Positions 19,824-30,434 of a stretch of DNA of 64,000 nt are shown here, in pieces (the first letter of the stretch is position 1; each line of letters starts with the position of its first letter). Source of the stretch: JAAYGT01 sp050252075. Its GTDB lineage: Bacteria > Pseudomonadota > Gammaproteobacteria > Burkholderiales > Burkholderiaceae_B. Below the pieces are notes generated by a model that did no database searches, was not told the DNA's origin, and saw only the letters and a program-made list of their open reading frames with translations. The stretch is from the NCBI GenBank assembly GCA_050252075.1, contig JBFWLP010000004.1, forward strand, positions 1 through 64,000, read 5' to 3'. The translations under genes and the position numbers were made by a program.

Positions 19824-20918
19824 ATGCCCGTGTTATTGGCGCCCGAGCAGGCGCCTGTATTGTCGGAGCTTATCGCCGGTGCCAACCGCGTCGGTCTTGA
19901 TTACGAAATCGTCGTCCGGGCGCCGCTGAACGATCCGGTCATTCGCGGCCTGGGGTCGCTTACCTCGGCCACCGGCGACGAAATCAGCTTTTTATCCAAC
20001 CCGAAGCTGGCCCACCAGCTGGCCACAACCCGTGCAACGGCCGTTGTGCTCACGCCGCAGGCGTATGAGCAGCTGGATCCGTCCGCCGTGGCATGGCAGC
20101 CGGTTCTGTGCAGCCAGCCTTATCTGCTGTATGCCCTGCTGGCCCAGTGGTTCGATGCCCATCGTCTGGCACACCTGCCGGGCGGCATCCATCCGTCGGC
20201 GGTTATTCATCCCGATGCCCGGCTGGGGAACGGCGTGAGCGTCGGGCCCGGCTGCGTCATCGAGGCGGGCGCCGTTGTAGGCAACGGTACGCGTCTGGGG
20301 CCGGCGTGCATTATCGGCGCCGGGTCCTTCCTTGGAAATGACTGCCTGCTGCATGCGCGGGTTACCCTGTATCACGGCGTTCGCGTGGGCGATCGCGCCA
20401 TCATACATTCCGGCGCCGTACTGGGCGCCGACGGTTTCGGCTTTGCCCCCGACCCCTTTCGCAAGGAAGGGGGGTGGGCCAAGATTGCGCAACTCGGCGC
20501 CGTTGTCGTGCACGACGATGTCGAGATCGGAGCCAATACCACCATCGATCGCGGAGCGCTCGACAACACAGTGATCGGGCACGGCGTGAAGCTGGATAAC
20601 CAGATCATGATCGCGCACAACGTTGTCGTCGGCGACCACACCGCCATGGCGGCCTGCGTCGGGGTGGCGGGCTCAACCGTGATCGGAAAGCGCTGTACCA
20701 TAGGCGGAGCGGCCATGCTGTCGGGCCATCTGGTCCTGGCCGACGATGTGCACGTTTCCGGCGGTACGGCGGTGACATCATCGGTGGGGCAGCCCGGCCG
20801 GTACACCGGGGTGTACCCCTATGCCGAGCATGTCCAGTGGCAACGCAATGCCGCGGTCATTCCGCAACTGGCGCAGCTGCGCCGGCGCCTGCGCACGCTT
20901 GAAAAGCCCCACAATTAA
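19824..20918 (+). CDS. lpxD: UDP-3-O-(3-hydroxyacyl)glucosamine N-acyltransferase
   Basis: A 364-residue lipid A enzyme. The N-terminal uridine-binding domain (about 1-105) is followed by hexapeptide repeats forming a left-handed beta helix (about 115-320). The catalytic His region [16 protein letters not shown] is present, with the later repeat segment [18 protein letters not shown]. It adds the N-linked acyl chain after LpxC and lies in the usual skp-lpxD-fabZ-lpxA-lpxB order. Confidence 0.97.
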   Translation: MPVLLAPEQAPVLSELIAGANRVGLDYEIVVRAPLNDPVIRGLGSLTSATGDEISFLSNPKLAHQLATTRATAVVLTPQAYEQLDPSAVAWQPVLCSQPYLLYALLAQWFDAHRLAHLPGGIHPSAVIHPDARLGNGVSVGPGCVIEAGAVVGNGTRLGPACIIGAGSFLGNDCLLHARVTLYHGVRVGDRAIIHSGAVLGADGFGFAPDPFRKEGGWAKIAQLGAVVVHDDVEIGANTTIDRGALDNTVIGHGVKLDNQIMIAHNVVVGDHTAMAACVGVAGSTVIGKRCTIGGAAMLSGHLVLADDVHVSGGTAVTSSVGQPGRYTGVYPYAEHVQWQRNAAVIPQLAQLRRRLRTLEKPHN

Positions 20919-20961
20919 TTAAAACTATTCGTGTCTCACGATATTCTCGCAGGAAACTCTG

Positions 20962-21414
20962 ATGGAACTCGACATCAATCAAATCATGGAGCGATTGCCG
21001 CACCGTTATCCTATGCTGCTGGTGGATCGCGTGATCGATATGGTGCCGGGGAAAAGTATCGTTGCCATCAAGAATGTGTCCATGAACGAACCATTCTTCA
21101 CCGGCCATTTCCCCCACCACCCGGTGATGCCCGGCGTTCTGATCATTGAAGCCCTGGCGCAGGCGGCGGCCCTGTTTTCGTTTGAAGACGACAGCTCGGT
21201 GAATCCCGCCGACCAGAAAATTGCCTATTACCTGGTGGGGGTTGACGGCGCCCGTTTCCGCCGCCCGGTGGTGCCGGGCGACCAGCTGCGCCTGGAGGTC
21301 ACCGCCGACCGCATCAGCAGATCCATCTGTAAATACACCGCCCAGGCCACGGTCGACGGGCAGCTGGCGGCCGAGGCCAAGATCATGTGCGCCATCCGGG
21401 TACTGGAAGGATGA
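20962..21414 (+). CDS. fabZ: 3-hydroxyacyl-[acyl-carrier-protein] dehydratase FabZ
   Basis: A 150-residue hot-dog-fold dehydratase of fatty-acid synthesis. It shows [13 protein letters not shown] at the N-terminus and the active-site segment [20 protein letters not shown] with the catalytic His; the Glu follows in IIEALAQ. Length is normal. It is followed by lpxA with a one-base gap. Confidence 0.97.
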   Translation: MELDINQIMERLPHRYPMLLVDRVIDMVPGKSIVAIKNVSMNEPFFTGHFPHHPVMPGVLIIEALAQAAALFSFEDDSSVNPADQKIAYYLVGVDGARFRRPVVPGDQLRLEVTADRISRSICKYTAQATVDGQLAAEAKIMCAIRVLEG

Positions 21415-21415
21415 T

Positions 21416-22213
21416 ATGACCACGTCGATTCATCCAACCGCGATCATTGCGCCCAGCGCCCGATTGGCGCAAGGTGTGCGTGTTGATGCCTACAGTATCG
21501 TCGGCGAGCATGTTGAAGTGGGGGAAGGGTGCATTATCGGTCCGCATTGCGTCATTGACGGCCATACAACCATCGGGCCCAACAACCATTTCTACCGGTA
21601 TTGCTCCATAGGCGGTATCCCCCAGGACAAAAAATACCGGGGCGAAGCAACCCGGCTCGACATCGGCCGGGGCAACACGTTTCGCGAGTTCGTCACCGTC
21701 AACACCGGCACGGCCCAGGACGTTGGCGTAACCCGCATCGGCGACGACAACTGGATCATGGCGTATGTGCACATAGCCCACGACTGCCAGATCGGTAATC
21801 ATACCGTCATTGCGAACGGCGTCCAGCTGGCAGGGCATATTCACATCGGCGACTGGGTCGTGCTGGGCGGTTTATCGGCGCTGCATCAGTTTGTTCGTAT
21901 CGGTGCGCACGCCATGATAGGCGGCACCAGTTCCATACGCCAGGACATTCCTCCGTATGTCATTGGCGCGGGAGATCCTTTCCGTCCTGTCGGAGTCAAC
22001 ACCGAAGGCCTGAGCCGTCGCGGTTTTTCCGCGCAAGCCGTTTCCGCGCTGAAGGAATGCTACAAATTGCTATACCGGCGCAAGCTCAATGTCGACGAAG
22101 CCGTGGCCGGCATGCGTGAGCTTCAGGCAAACCAGCCCCACGACGTACAGTCGGCCGTACAGGTTCTTGTTGATTTTCTCACTGCCTCTTCACGAGGCAT
22201 CGCCCGCTCATGA
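21416..22213 (+). CDS. lpxA: Acyl-ACP:UDP-N-acetylglucosamine O-acyltransferase
   Basis: The protein has 265 residues from the ATG at 21416, one base after the fabZ stop. It performs the first step of lipid A synthesis. Hexapeptide repeats run from about residue 3 to 190 ([28 protein letters not shown]), with the His-containing segment [15 protein letters not shown], and a helical C-terminal domain ([22 protein letters not shown]). It overlaps lpxB by four bases. Confidence 0.97.
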   Translation: MTTSIHPTAIIAPSARLAQGVRVDAYSIVGEHVEVGEGCIIGPHCVIDGHTTIGPNNHFYRYCSIGGIPQDKKYRGEATRLDIGRGNTFREFVTVNTGTAQDVGVTRIGDDNWIMAYVHIAHDCQIGNHTVIANGVQLAGHIHIGDWVVLGGLSALHQFVRIGAHAMIGGTSSIRQDIPPYVIGAGDPFRPVGVNTEGLSRRGFSAQAVSALKECYKLLYRRKLNVDEAVAGMRELQANQPHDVQSAVQVLVDFLTASSRGIARS

Positions 22214-23448
22214 CCTTGCGCGTCGGCATGGTGGCGGGCGAGCCATCCGGCGACCTGATTGCGGCACGGGTCATCCAGGGTTTGCGCCGTCAGAGCCCCG
22301 ATCTGGTGTGCGAAGGCATCGGCGGGCCGGCCATGCAGGAACAGGCAATGCAGCTTTGGCATCCCATGCATGCCTTGACCGTATTCGGCTATGTCGATGC
22401 TTTCAAGCGGTTGCCACAACTGGTGCGAACCTACCGCGATGTACGCAGGCGCTGGTTGCGGCACCCCCCCCATGTGTTCGTGGGTATCGATGCTCCCGAT
22501 TTCAACCTGCGTCTGGAAAGCCGGCTCAAACAGGCCGGCATTCCCACCGTGCATTTTGTGGGGCCTTCCATCTGGGCCTGGCGGTATGAACGTATTCACA
22601 AGATACGTCAGGCGGTATCCCACATGCTGGTCCTGTTTCCGTTCGAAGAGGCCATTTACCAGAAAGAGGGTATACCGGTAACTTTTGTGGGCCACCCGCT
22701 GGCGCAGGCGATTCCGTCGCAGCCCGACCAACGCCTTGCGCGACAACGTCTGGGGCTGCCCGCCGATGCACGGGTTCTGGCACTCATGCCGGGAAGCCGT
22801 GCATCGGAAATCCAGCAGCTGGGCCCCCGGTTTCTTCAGGCCGTCCAGTTGCTGCGTCGTCAGGATCCTGCACTTCATGTGGTGGTGCCCATGGTCAATC
22901 CGGAACGACAGGCACAGTTCAGGGCCCTGCTGAGCGAGTGCCCTGTTCCCAATCTGCGTATTGTCCAGAAGGAAGACTGCATTTCATCTTCAGGCGCAGA
23001 CCATCCTGCGACCGCTGCCGCACCGGCGACCGAGCGCGACACCTGGCCGGCGGCGTGGCACGTCATGGAGGCCGCCGACGCGGTGCTTGTGGCCAGTGGA
23101 ACAGCCACGCTCGAGGCCGCGCTGTTCAAGCGCCCGATGGTTATTTCCTACGTTTTGACGCCGCTCATGAAAAAGATCATGGCATGGAAATCCGGCCAGT
23201 CGGCGCCTTATGTACCCTGGGTCGGCTTGCCCAATGTGCTGGCGCAACGCTTTGTCGTTCCCGAGCTGCTTCAGGACGACGCCACGCCCGACGCCCTGGC
23301 CGCCGCCACATGGGAAGCGTTGACCAACCACGAACATCGCAGCGATTGCATTCACACCTTTGCCCGTCTGCACGACACCCTGGCGATCGACACCGCCCGG
23401 CTCGCAGCCGATGTCATTTTGCGGGAAGGCCGCGGGTATGCAGGGTGA
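22210..23448 (+). CDS. lpxB: Lipid-A-disaccharide synthase
   Basis: A 412-residue GT19 glycosyltransferase that joins UDP-diacylglucosamine and lipid X. It begins with the LpxB motif [16 protein letters not shown], includes [11 protein letters not shown] and a C-terminal [21 protein letters not shown]. The ATG overlaps the lpxA stop (ATGA), and its end overlaps the rnhB start by 11 bases. A variable insert of about 20 residues lies near 260-275. Confidence 0.97.
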   Translation: MTLRVGMVAGEPSGDLIAARVIQGLRRQSPDLVCEGIGGPAMQEQAMQLWHPMHALTVFGYVDAFKRLPQLVRTYRDVRRRWLRHPPHVFVGIDAPDFNLRLESRLKQAGIPTVHFVGPSIWAWRYERIHKIRQAVSHMLVLFPFEEAIYQKEGIPVTFVGHPLAQAIPSQPDQRLARQRLGLPADARVLALMPGSRASEIQQLGPRFLQAVQLLRRQDPALHVVVPMVNPERQAQFRALLSECPVPNLRIVQKEDCISSSGADHPATAAAPATERDTWPAAWHVMEAADAVLVASGTATLEAALFKRPMVISYVLTPLMKKIMAWKSGQSAPYVPWVGLPNVLAQRFVVPELLQDDATPDALAAATWEALTNHEHRSDCIHTFARLHDTLAIDTARLAADVILREGRGYAG

Positions 23449-24052
23449 TTTGTTCAGCGATGTGCCGGTCAGCGCCAGGGCCATTGCCGGTGTCGACGAG
23501 GCCGGCCGAGGCCCGCTGGCCGGTGCGGTGTATGCCGCCGCCGTCATTCTTGATCCTGACCGTCCGATTCCTGGTCTGACCGATTCCAAAAAACTGAATG
23601 CCGCGCAGCGCGAGCATTTCGCCCACGAAATCCGGGAGCACGCACTGGCCTGGAGCGTCGCCCTGGCCAGTGTGCAGGAAATCGACGAGTTCAACATACT
23701 GCATGCCGCGATGCTCGCCATGCAACGCGCCGTGCAAGGTCTGCCGCAGGTTCCCGGCATGGCACTGATCGACGGAAACCGTGTGCCGCCCTTGCTTGGC
23801 TGTCCGGCCAAGGCCATTGTGAAGGGCGATGCCACCGAACCGGCCATCTCGGCGGCCTCGATTCTGGCCAAAACGGCGCGCGATGCCGATTGCCTGACAC
23901 TGCATGAAAAATACCCTCTTTACGGTTTCGACCGGCACAAGGGTTACGGTACGGCTTTCCATCTGGAACGCCTGCGTCGCTACGGGCCGTGCCCGGAGCA
24001 CCGGCGCAGCTTTGCGCCCGTGCGCCATGCGTTATCGACGGCGGCCTCATGA
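23438..24052 (+). CDS. rnhB: Ribonuclease HII
   Basis: The protein has 204 residues from the ATG at 23438. The longer in-frame extension is antisense-free but lies wholly inside lpxB and is rejected. RNase HII cleaves RNA in RNA-DNA hybrids and misinserted ribonucleotides. The catalytic motif [15 protein letters not shown] is at the N-terminus, with ALIDGN and [12 protein letters not shown] later. It overlaps the next gene by four bases (ATGA). Confidence 0.96.
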   Translation: MQGDLFSDVPVSARAIAGVDEAGRGPLAGAVYAAAVILDPDRPIPGLTDSKKLNAAQREHFAHEIREHALAWSVALASVQEIDEFNILHAAMLAMQRAVQGLPQVPGMALIDGNRVPPLLGCPAKAIVKGDATEPAISAASILAKTARDADCLTLHEKYPLYGFDRHKGYGTAFHLERLRRYGPCPEHRRSFAPVRHALSTAAS

Positions 24053-24855
24053 AGCAAATTACCTCGCGGGACAATCCGGTGTTCAAGCGGCTTTCGCGTC
24101 TGGCCGCCGGCAAACCCGAGCGCCTGGAGGGTGAACCGGGTTACCTGCTGCTCATCGAGGGCCACCATTTGTGCCTGGCCTGGCTGGACCATGCGGGCCA
24201 GCCCGAAGCCGCCTTTTTCGATGATGAACGTCTGGCAAGCGACGCGCAGGTCCGCGCTCTGGCCGGGCGTGTTCCCGAGTTGCGGTCGACTGGTCTGGCG
24301 CCCTCGCTGGCGCGCGCCTTGTCCCAGGTGGGTCACGGGCAAGGCGTTTATTTTCTGGTTCGCGCGCCCGCGCCGGAGCGGCCGGCCTTGATCCGTCGTT
24401 CGGCCCTTTGGCTGGATCAGATCCAGGATCCCGGAAACGTCGGCACCTTGTTGCGCACCGCCGCTGCGGCGGGTATTTCGCAGGTGTATCTGTCGTCCGG
24501 GTGCGCCGCCGCCTGGTCGCCCAAGGTATTACGTAGTGCGCAAGGCGCGCATTTCGTGCTCGCCGTGTATGAACACGTAGACTTGGCGGCCGAGACCGAC
24601 CGTTTGTGCATTCCGCTGGTGGCGACGTCGTTGCAGCGGGCGGTATCGCTGTACGACGCCGAGCTGGCGGATCAGTGTGTGTGGGTCATGGGAAATGAAG
24701 GGCAGGGCGTGTCGCCGCCCTTGCTGGAACGCGCTGACCAGCGCGTTTTCATTCCACAGGAACCCGCGGTGGAATCACTGAATGTTGCCGCAGCCGCCGC
24801 CGTATGCCTGTTTGAACACCGTCGCCGGCAACTGGCCGGCGATTTTGGCGGCTGA
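24049..24855 (+). CDS. TrmH/SpoU-family RNA 2'-O-methyltransferase
   Basis: A 268-residue SPOUT methyltransferase coupled to rnhB through an ATGA overlap. The N-terminal substrate-binding domain covers about 1-110. The SPOUT domain carries [32 protein letters not shown] and [18 protein letters not shown], the three family motifs. The RNA target (rRNA or tRNA) cannot be told from sequence. It converges on ppsR with a 4-base gap. Confidence 0.93.
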   Translation: MKQITSRDNPVFKRLSRLAAGKPERLEGEPGYLLLIEGHHLCLAWLDHAGQPEAAFFDDERLASDAQVRALAGRVPELRSTGLAPSLARALSQVGHGQGVYFLVRAPAPERPALIRRSALWLDQIQDPGNVGTLLRTAAAAGISQVYLSSGCAAAWSPKVLRSAQGAHFVLAVYEHVDLAAETDRLCIPLVATSLQRAVSLYDAELADQCVWVMGNEGQGVSPPLLERADQRVFIPQEPAVESLNVAAAAAVCLFEHRRRQLAGDFGG

Positions 24856-24859
24856 CGGT

Positions 24860-25693
24860 TCAGAATACGCGACGATCGAGTTTGACTTCGTCGAGCACCT
24901 TGGTGGCGATCTCTTCAATGGATTTTGTGGTGGTGGACAGCCACGGAATATTTTCCATGCGCATCAACCGTTCCGCCTCGGCCACTTCATGGCGACACTG
25001 TTTCAGCGAGGCATACTGGCTGTTCGGGCGACGTTCGTTCCGGATTTCCGCCAGACGGTCGGGCTGGATGGACAAACCGAACAGTTTCTTTCGATAGGGG
25101 GCCAGCGTGGCCGGCAGCGTGCCGCGATCGAAGTCGTCGGGGATCAGCGGGAAATTGGCCGCCTTGATGGCGTACTGCATGGCCAGGTACAGGCTGGTGG
25201 GGGTTTTGCCGCAGCGCGACACGCCCACCAGAATGACATCGGCCTGCTCCAGGCCGTTTACGACCTGGCCGTCGTCGTGCGCCAGGCTGAAGTTGATGGC
25301 CTCGATACGGTGCTTGTACTGCTCGGACTGGGCATCCATGTGGGAACGGCCGACCGAGTGGCTGGACTTCATGCCCAGCGCATTTTCAATGTGCTGGACA
25401 AAGGCGCTGAACAGATCCAGAAAAATGCAGTTGGCCTGTTGTATTATCTGCACGCTTTCGGGATTGACCAGCGTGCTGAAGACCAGCGGGGGAACATTGT
25501 GTTCGGTGGCGCAGCGGTTGATTCGCTGGGCGGCGCCGGTGGCTTTTTCGGGGGTGTCGATGAAGGGTATGCGTATGGTCTCGAAGCGCACCTGTTCAAA
25601 TTGGGACAGTACCGAATGGCTGAAGGTTTCAGCGGTAATGCCGGTGCTGTCGGATACGACAAATACGGTACGTTCAGTGAGGGTGTCGGGCAT
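24860..25693 (-). CDS. ppsR: PEP synthase regulatory protein (kinase/pyrophosphorylase, DUF299)
   Basis: The protein has 277 residues from the ATG at 25693. An in-frame start 39 bases upstream would add an unlikely N-terminal tail. It shows the DUF299 landmarks FVVSDSTGITAET and the P-loop-like GVSRCGKTPTSLYLAMQYG-type segment (here LAMQYA). PpsR uses ADP to phosphorylate the Thr next to the catalytic His of PEP synthase and reverses this with phosphate. It is divergent from its target gene ppsA, 231 bases away. Confidence 0.95.
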   Translation of the reverse strand: MPDTLTERTVFVVSDSTGITAETFSHSVLSQFEQVRFETIRIPFIDTPEKATGAAQRINRCATEHNVPPLVFSTLVNPESVQIIQQANCIFLDLFSAFVQHIENALGMKSSHSVGRSHMDAQSEQYKHRIEAINFSLAHDDGQVVNGLEQADVILVGVSRCGKTPTSLYLAMQYAIKAANFPLIPDDFDRGTLPATLAPYRKKLFGLSIQPDRLAEIRNERRPNSQYASLKQCRHEVAEAERLMRMENIPWLSTTTKSIEEIATKVLDEVKLDRRVF

Positions 25694-25727
25694 ACAAGAA
25701 TTTAAGCGCAGCGGCTTCCAGAAAAGG

Positions 25728-25733
25728 TACAAT
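25728..25733 (+). promoter_or_regulatory. Candidate -10 element for ppsA leader transcript
   Basis: TACAAT lies 30-odd bases inside the ppsR-ppsA gap, facing ppsA. No good -35 hexamer is seen at 16-18 bases, so activator dependence or a different promoter is possible. It would give a leader of about 185 bases containing the terminator-like hairpin at 25840-25870. Confidence 0.3.
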
Positions 25734-25839
25734 CTGAAAGATTAACAGCCGTCACCCCTACAGGCAAGGCAGGTTTGCCTAGTGCACCCCGTTTCTTCGG
25801 TTTCTTCCGTTTACGCGCGGCCCCTCGCACCTTGTGCGC

Positions 25840-25870
25840 GCCGGTGTGTCTTTACCACCGGCGTTTTTGT
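25840..25870 (+). terminator. Intrinsic-terminator-like hairpin in the ppsA leader
   Basis: GCCGGTG-tgtctttac-CACCGGC is a 7-bp GC-rich stem with a 9-base loop, directly followed by GTTTTTGT. It lies 55 bases before the ppsA ATG. Just upstream is a small hairpin CGCAC-ctt-GTGCG (25826-25838). An alternative pairing of GCGCG (25815-25819) with CGCGC (25837-25841) would compete with the terminator stem. This looks like a transcription attenuator or the end of a short RNA. Confidence 0.6.
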
Positions 25871-25924
25871 GGCTTGCAGTGCACTAAGCAAACACGCTTT
25901 CTTTCTATCGTAATAGGTGACTTT

Positions 25925-28291
25925 ATGTCTTATGTAGTATCTTTCGAGCAGCTCCGCATGACGGATGTTGACTCGGTCGGCGGCAAAAATGCGTCGCTGG
26001 GGGAAATGATCAGCCAGCTTTCAGGCGCCGGCGTCCGCGTGCCGGGCGGTTTTGCCACAACGGCCCAGGCATTCCGCGATTTTCTTCAGTCTACACAGCT
26101 TGACACCCGTATCGCCGATCGTCTCACCACACTCGATCCCGACGATGTCCGCGATCTGGCGGCCGCCGGCTCCGAAATCCGTCAGTGGATCATCGACACG
26201 CCGTTTCCGCCGGCCCTTGAGCGCGACATCCGCGAAGCGTTTGCCAAGCTCGACGCCGATGGCAAAGGGTCGTTTGCCGTGCGTTCCTCGGCCACTGCCG
26301 AAGACCTTCCCGACGCCTCTTTCGCCGGCCAGCAGGAAACCTATCTTAACGTGGTCGGCATCGACGAAGTGCTGGAAAAGATTCGTCACGTTTTCGCCTC
26401 GCTGTACAACGATCGCGCCATTTCCTACCGCGTTCACAAAGGCTATGCCCATGCCGACGTGGCCCTGTCCGCCGGCATCCAGCGTATGGTGCGCTCCGAT
26501 TGCGGCAGTGCGGGGGTCATGTTCACTCTCGATACCGAATCGGGCTTCAACGACGTGGTCTTCATCACCTCGTCGTACGGTCTGGGCGAAACCGTTGTCC
26601 AGGGTGCGGTCAACCCCGATGAGTTCTACGTTTTCAAGCCCACACTGGCGGCCGGGCACCACCCCATCGTCAGCCGTCGCATCGGCTCCAAACTGATCAA
26701 AATGGAGTTCGACACCGACCGTTCCACCGGCCATGCCGTTCGCACGGTCGATGTTCCCGTCTCCGAGCGCAACCGCTACTCGCTCACCGACGACGAGGTC
26801 ATTGAGCTGGCCCGCTACGCCGTCATCATTGAAAAACACTATCAACGGCCCATGGACATCGAATGGGGGCGCGATGGTATCGACGGAAAAATCTATATTC
26901 TGCAGGCCCGTCCCGAAACGGTGAAATCGCAGCAGAAGAACAACGATGTCCAGGAACGTTACCGTCTGAAGGCCACCGGCGAAGTGCTGGTCACCGGCCG
27001 GGCCATCGGCCAGAAAATCGGCTCGGGCAAGGTGCGTATCGTGGCCGACGTTTCCGAAATGGATCAGGTGCGCGCCGGCGACATTCTTGTCACCGACATG
27101 ACCGACCCCAACTGGGAACCGGTCATGAAGCTCGCGTCGGCCATCGTGACCAACCGTGGCGGCCGCACCTGCCACGCCGCCATTATTGCCCGTGAACTGG
27201 GCATTCCGGCCGTGGTCGGTTGCGCCCATGCCACCGATGTCCTGAAGTCGGGGCAGGAAGTCACAGTCTCGTGCGCCGAGGGCGACGAAGGCCGTATCTA
27301 TGAAGGCCTGATCGAAACCGAAATCGAGGAAGTACGCTGGGGCGAAATGCCCGAAATCGGCCTGAAGGTCATGATGAATGTGGGCAATCCCCAGCTGGCC
27401 TTCGATTTTGCACAGATTCCCAACGACGGCATCGGTCTGGCCCGTCTGGAATTCATCATCAACAACAATATTGCCGTGCACCCGAAAGCGGTGCTCGACT
27501 ACCCCAACGTCGACAGCGAGCTCAAGCAGGCTGTCGAGTCGGCGGCACGCGGTTACGCCAGCCCCCGGGCCTTCTTCGTGGAAAAACTTGCCGAGGGTGT
27601 TGCCACGCTGGCGGCGGCGTTCTACCCGAAACCGGTCATCGTACGCCTGTCCGACTTCAAGTCGAACGAATACCGCAAGCTGGTCGGCGGCTCGCGTTAC
27701 GAACCCGAGGAAGAAAACCCCATGCTGGGCTTTCGCGGAGCAGCGCGTTATATTTCGTCGGAATTTGAAGAGTGCTTCCGCATGGAGTGCGAGGCGCTCA
27801 AAAAGGTACGCGATGAAATGGGTCTCACCAATGTCGAGATCATGGTTCCCTTTGTCCGTACCCTGGCACAGGCCGCCAAAGTGGTTGACCTGCTTGCCAG
27901 CAACGGCCTGGAGCGCGGCAAGAACGGCCTGAAGCTTGTCATGATGTGCGAGGTTCCCTCGAATGCCATTCTGGCCGACCAGTTCCTTGAGTATTTCGAC
28001 GGGTTCTCCATCGGTTCGAACGACATGACCCAGCTCACACTGGGCCTGGACCGCGATTCGGGCATGGAACTTCTGGCCGCCGATTTCGATGAACGTGATC
28101 CTGCCGTTCAGTTCATGCTGAGCCGCGCCATTCAGGCTTGCCTGAAAGCCGGCAAGTACGTGGGTATTTGTGGCCAGGGTCCGTCCGACCATCCCGATCT
28201 TGCCCAGTGGCTGCGTGATGAAGGCATTGTCTCCATCTCGCTGAACCCCGACACAGTGGTCGACACCTGGCAACGACTGGCCAGGCAGTAA
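25925..28291 (+). CDS. ppsA: Phosphoenolpyruvate synthase
   Basis: The protein has 788 residues from the ATG at 25925 (AGGTGA about 8 bases upstream). The in-frame extension to 25775 crosses the terminator-like hairpin and is rejected. It converts pyruvate and ATP to PEP, AMP and phosphate. Domains: N-terminal PEP/pyruvate-binding ATP-grasp ([32 protein letters not shown]), the swivelling phosphohistidine domain [15 protein letters not shown] with His417 and Thr415, the PpsR target, and a C-terminal PEP-utilising barrel with [15 protein letters not shown] and CGQGPSD. Confidence 0.97.
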   Translation: MSYVVSFEQLRMTDVDSVGGKNASLGEMISQLSGAGVRVPGGFATTAQAFRDFLQSTQLDTRIADRLTTLDPDDVRDLAAAGSEIRQWIIDTPFPPALERDIREAFAKLDADGKGSFAVRSSATAEDLPDASFAGQQETYLNVVGIDEVLEKIRHVFASLYNDRAISYRVHKGYAHADVALSAGIQRMVRSDCGSAGVMFTLDTESGFNDVVFITSSYGLGETVVQGAVNPDEFYVFKPTLAAGHHPIVSRRIGSKLIKMEFDTDRSTGHAVRTVDVPVSERNRYSLTDDEVIELARYAVIIEKHYQRPMDIEWGRDGIDGKIYILQARPETVKSQQKNNDVQERYRLKATGEVLVTGRAIGQKIGSGKVRIVADVSEMDQVRAGDILVTDMTDPNWEPVMKLASAIVTNRGGRTCHAAIIARELGIPAVVGCAHATDVLKSGQEVTVSCAEGDEGRIYEGLIETEIEEVRWGEMPEIGLKVMMNVGNPQLAFDFAQIPNDGIGLARLEFIINNNIAVHPKAVLDYPNVDSELKQAVESAARGYASPRAFFVEKLAEGVATLAAAFYPKPVIVRLSDFKSNEYRKLVGGSRYEPEEENPMLGFRGAARYISSEFEECFRMECEALKKVRDEMGLTNVEIMVPFVRTLAQAAKVVDLLASNGLERGKNGLKLVMMCEVPSNAILADQFLEYFDGFSIGSNDMTQLTLGLDRDSGMELLAADFDERDPAVQFMLSRAIQACLKAGKYVGICGQGPSDHPDLAQWLRDEGIVSISLNPDTVVDTWQRLARQ

Positions 28292-28303
28292 ACAGCGGCA
28301 TCG

Positions 28304-28333
28304 GCCGGCCCGTCAACCACGTTGCGGGCCGGC
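28304..28333 (+). terminator. GC hairpin downstream of ppsA
   Basis: GCCGGCCCG (28304-28312) pairs with CGGGCCGGC (28325-28333) around a 12-base loop, 12 bases after the ppsA stop. There is no T-run. The 148-base gap to ogt also contains further GGCC-rich sequence. It is possibly a weak or factor-dependent terminator. Confidence 0.35.
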
Positions 28334-28439
28334 GCGAGTGTAAGCCGGCCAGTGGGGCCAGGCCAAATGGAAGCCGACCACTTGCCGGGGCGTTCGATTA
28401 GCGTTAACTTTGCCGGATAGCCGTCAGGAGATCGCCGTC

Positions 28440-29102
28440 ATGCCATATCATGCTTTCATTGAATCGTCACTGGGGCGTATTCTGCTTTGCGCCGACACGC
28501 CGGGTTTGAGCGGTCTGTATTTTGTCGGGCAAAAAGACTGTCCTCGTCTTGAGGGGCTGCCGGTTGCCCAGGGCGATGCCCTGCAGCCGCGCGCCGGCGA
28601 GCTCGACGGGCGACCCATTCACCAGTTGCGTGTGCGGTCCGGCGCACAACCCCTCGACGGCCTTCATGGTATGCCCATGCCGCATGGCGATGTCGTGTTT
28701 GCCGCCACGCTTGAACTTCGTGAAAGCCATGTGCCGGCGGCTGTAACGGCGATCTTTCAGGCCACACTGGCCCAGCTGCAAGCCTACGCCGCCGATCGCC
28801 GGCACGTTTTTTCCATTCCGCTCGATCTGAATCAGGGCACCGGTTTTCAGCAGTCTGTCTGGCGCGCCATGCTGTGCATTGCACCGGGTCAGGTCGTTTC
28901 CTATGGTGAACTGGCACAGCAAGCGGGGCTTACCGCCGGCCATGGGCGTGCCGTGGGTGCGGCGGTAGGCCGCAACCCGGTCAGCATCATTGTGCCGTGC
29001 CACCGCGTGGTGGCGGCCAACAAACAGCTCAACGGCTACAGCGGCGGGCTGTCACGCAAACTGCAGCTGCTGCAGTTTGAGGGCCTGGCACTGGCCGCCT
29101 GA
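28440..29102 (+). CDS. ogt: Methylated-DNA--[protein]-cysteine S-methyltransferase
   Basis: The protein has 220 residues from the ATG at 28440, with CAGGAGA 8 bases upstream. It repairs O6-methylguanine by transferring the methyl group to its own cysteine. The active site is SIIVPCHRVVAANKQLNGYSGGLSRK, with upstream FQQSVWRAM and YGELAQ. The N-terminal domain is longer than in minimal Ogt: a variable segment near residues 40-75 has no family match I recognise. It converges on smpB. Confidence 0.93.
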   Translation: MPYHAFIESSLGRILLCADTPGLSGLYFVGQKDCPRLEGLPVAQGDALQPRAGELDGRPIHQLRVRSGAQPLDGLHGMPMPHGDVVFAATLELRESHVPAAVTAIFQATLAQLQAYAADRRHVFSIPLDLNQGTGFQQSVWRAMLCIAPGQVVSYGELAQQAGLTAGHGRAVGAAVGRNPVSIIVPCHRVVAANKQLNGYSGGLSRKLQLLQFEGLALAA

Positions 29103-29117
29103 ACCTGCGTAAAGCCG

Positions 29118-29582
29118 TCAGTCGGTGCGCCGGTTGCGGGTGTCGTGCTTCATGACGCGCTCCTTTTCCCGCTGCCAGTCTTTATCCCGTGAGGAATCGC
29201 GCTTGTCGTGCAATTTCTTGCCGCGCCCCAGGCCAAAGTCAATTTTTATGCGGCCGTTCTTGTAATGCAGGTTCAGCGGCACCAGGGTGTAGCCGCGTTG
29301 CTCCACCTTGCCGATAAGCTTGTCAATTTCCTCTTTTTTCAGCAGCAGCTTGCGCGTGCGTGTGGCGTTAGGATGGATATGCGTGGAAACCGTGGGCAGC
29401 GGGCTGACATGCATGTTGATAATGAAAATCTCGCCATCGCGCACAATCACGTAGCTTTCTTTCAGCTGTACGTGACCGGCGCGTATGGCTTTGACCTCCC
29501 AGCCTTCAAGCACAAGGCCCGCTTCGAAACGGTCCTCGATGAAGTAGTCGTGGGTGGCCTTGCGGTTATCGACGATGCTCAT
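29118..29582 (-). CDS. smpB: SsrA-binding protein
   Basis: A 154-residue partner of tmRNA in trans-translation. It shows [53 protein letters not shown] and the basic C-terminal tail [16 protein letters not shown]. The tmRNA gene itself is not visible in this window. It is divergent from ratA across 57 bases, a very common arrangement. Confidence 0.97.
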   Translation of the reverse strand: MSIVDNRKATHDYFIEDRFEAGLVLEGWEVKAIRAGHVQLKESYVIVRDGEIFIINMHVSPLPTVSTHIHPNATRTRKLLLKKEEIDKLIGKVEQRGYTLVPLNLHYKNGRIKIDFGLGRGKKLHDKRDSSRDKDWQREKERVMKHDTRNRRTD

Positions 29583-29639
29583 GAAACATTAAGGTTATAG
29601 GCTGTAAAATCGGTACATTCTAGCGATTAACGAATTTCG

Positions 29640-30077
29640 ATGCATAAAGTTCAACGTTCTGTTCTGGTTCCCCACACATGCGCCCAAATGTTCGACCTGG
29701 TTGCCGATGTTGCAAAATACCCGGAATTCATGCCCTGGTGTGGCGGCGCCAATGTCAGCCGCCACGATGAACACGGCATGGAAGCCTCGATCACCATCAG
29801 CATTGCCGGCGTGCGGCAAACATTCAGCACCCGCAACGAGCACGACTACCCCAATAAAATAGTTTTCAATCTGAAAGACGGGCCATTTTCGGAGCTTACC
29901 GGCAACTGGCAGTTTATTCCCCTGGGAGACGGCCAGGCCTGCAAAGTGGTTTACACCATGCAGTATGCCTTTTCCAGCCGCACGCTGGAAACCATTGTAG
30001 GCCCTATTTTCAACCGGATCGCCACCAACTTCATTGACTCGTTCACGCAGCGCGCACAAAAGGTCTACGGTGACTAG
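29640..30077 (+). CDS. ratA: RatA / Coq10-type START-like protein
   Basis: A 145-residue single-domain START/polyketide-cyclase-like protein. It begins MHKVQRSVLVPHTCAQMFDLVADVAKYPEFMPW, the typical opening of the RatA/Coq10 family. In E. coli RatA was described as a 50S-binding toxin, while the family is also linked to ubiquinone handling. Which applies here is unknown. It overlaps the GTG start of rnfH by eight bases. Confidence 0.9.
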   Translation: MHKVQRSVLVPHTCAQMFDLVADVAKYPEFMPWCGGANVSRHDEHGMEASITISIAGVRQTFSTRNEHDYPNKIVFNLKDGPFSELTGNWQFIPLGDGQACKVVYTMQYAFSSRTLETIVGPIFNRIATNFIDSFTQRAQKVYGD

Positions 30078-30399
30078 CTTCATTACGGTGCAGCTTGTTT
30101 ATGCCCACGCCGGCCAGGTGTGGCAAGAAACCGTCACCGCCGCCGCGGGTTGCACACTGTACCAGGTTGTGCAGGCATCCGGTTTTCTTTCCGCGTTTCC
30201 CCAGTTCCGGCAGGCGCTGCCGCCGGTAGGCGTGTTTGGCCGGGTACGCGCGCTTGACGACCACGTGCACGATGGCGATCGCATCGAGATTTACCGGCCG
30301 CTGGTGTTCGACCCCATGGAGTCGCGCCGGCGGCGCGCCCGGCATAAGGCTGCCGGAATTGTCGCAAACAAGACAGAAAAGAAAACGCAGAAACAGTAA
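30070..30399 (+). CDS. rnfH: RnfH-family (UPF0125) ubiquitin-like-fold protein
   Basis: The protein has 109 residues from a GTG at 30070 inside the ratA 3' end. The body (VQLVYAHAGQVWQETVTAAAG...VGVFGRVRALDDHVHDGDRIEIYRPLVFDP) is the RnfH/RatB beta-grasp domain. The C-terminal tail is basic and Lys-rich (RRRRARHKAAG...KTEKKTQKQ). Function is not established; the ratA-rnfH pair is widely conserved. Confidence 0.9.
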   Translation: MTSFITVQLVYAHAGQVWQETVTAAAGCTLYQVVQASGFLSAFPQFRQALPPVGVFGRVRALDDHVHDGDRIEIYRPLVFDPMESRRRRARHKAAGIVANKTEKKTQKQ

Positions 30400-30434
30400 G
30401 GTTAAAAACCATTATCTTCAGGAGACCAGGCATT

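Noticed and set aside
25775..25924. In-frame N-terminal extension of ppsA, with a Phe-rich start that could be read as a leader peptide
   Set aside because: It has no stop before ppsA, so it is not a separate leader peptide, and the ATG at 25925 has the ribosome binding site and the conserved PpsA N-terminus.
26021..28273. 750-residue minus-strand open frame antisense to ppsA
   Set aside because: It is a shadow of PEP synthase, whose motifs are intact on the plus strand; the antisense product has low-complexity His/Gly-rich composition.
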